Assembly (NCBI GenBank): GCA_009731375.1
Contig: BJOX01000002.1
Coordinates: 1,978,679 to 2,002,021 of the forward strand
Length of the DNA stretch: 23,343 bases
Direction: 5' to 3'
Source of the DNA: Paulinella micropora
Lineage: Eukaryota > Cercozoa > Imbricatea > Euglyphida
Shown here: one piece after another, positions 1 through 23,343 of the stretch
Numbering within the stretch: position 1 is the stretch's first letter
How the letters are laid out: each line of letters starts with the position of its first letter
Program-made: the position numbers and the translations under genes
The notes under the pieces: model-generated
The model's input: only the letters and a program-made list of their open reading frames with translations
What the model was told of the DNA's origin: nothing
The model's database searches: none

Positions 1-41
<41 letters not shown>

Positions 42-42
42 A

Positions 43-137
<95 letters not shown>
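1..137. repeat. (CT)n then (CA)n
   Basis: Nearly pure CT dinucleotides with a few CTAT and CTCG interruptions, ending in a short CA run. Confidence 0.97.
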
Positions 138-145
138 TTTCTTAC

Positions 146-178
146 ATGTCAAACTTACCCATCCCCTGTTCTTGTACT
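146..178 (+). CDS. SEC24: Possible first SEC24 exon with start codon
   Basis: ATG at 146 opens 11 codons ([11 protein letters not shown]), followed by GT at 179-180 that runs straight into (CTAT)n. Phase 0 would join the exon at 356 in frame. There is no independent support: the peptide is not conserved and the true start could lie left of the window. Confidence 0.25.
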
Positions 179-350
<172 letters not shown>

Positions 351-355
351 TATAG

Positions 356-23037
<22,682 letters not shown>

Positions 23038-23039
23038 GT

Positions 23040-23343
<304 letters not shown>

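Overview
This window is eukaryotic nuclear DNA dominated by simple-sequence repeats: (CTAT)n/(GATA)n, (ACAT)n, (CT)n, (CA)n, (CTT)n, (AGT)n, (CATATA)n and related arrays. It also has eight runs of N, most of them next to repeats or homopolymers. Nearly all long open frames are translations of these repeats and are not genes. The lineage cannot be fixed from the sequence. The protein described below looks protist-like rather than clearly animal or plant. The CCTAA pentamer array (TTAGG on the other strand) and a restriction-like-endonuclease LINE are compatible with several eukaryotic groups.

Between the repeats, on the + strand, lies one protein-coding gene cut into very small exons: SEC24, the cargo-selecting subunit of the COPII vesicle coat. 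I assembled 22 exons (10 to 79 nt, 1071 nt or 357 codons in total) from about 356 to 23037. All introns are GT-AG and codon phase is continuous across every junction. Exons 1-8 give a Pro/Gln-rich, low-complexity N terminus, as is usual for Sec24. Exons 9-13 carry the conserved IDQKQIPRQ, SEYTVIDQ, GNCSPRFMRLT and GAIIQPLA segments. Exons 14-15 give the zinc finger (RCTRC ... ICNMC). Exons 16-18 give [13 protein letters not shown] and RPELSKGSVEF. Exons 19-22 give the start of the trunk (vWA-like) domain: [25 protein letters not shown] and PNKPGFQMM. The rest of the trunk and the beta-barrel, helical and gelsolin-like domains would lie to the right of the window. The true 5' end is uncertain.

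The introns hold: a 5'-truncated LINE with a CCHC zinc knuckle and PD-(D/E)XK endonuclease (3993-5047); three copies of an interspersed repeat with a shared 3' end running into (CTAT)n (6251-6300, 9877-10296, 20476-20663); a second repeat pair (3300-3392, 7218-7315); an element embedded in (ATT)n (17219-17632); a hairpin element with half-copies elsewhere (12467-12559; 7449, 8098, 8152); a 32-bp pyrimidine minisatellite (13740-14577); and a degenerate telomere-like CCTAA array (6424-6612).

The most unusual feature is that several SEC24 exons, usually their 3' ends with or without the splice donor, recur as partial copies in the neighbouring intron, each embedded in microsatellite. Examples are exon 1 (2 copies), exon 8 (about 6), exon 11 (4), exon 20 (3) and exon 21 (split into separate 5' and 3' fragments). 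A 25-bp core after exon 21 occurs 8 times. Exon fragments and microsatellites appear to have been amplified together into composite minisatellites.
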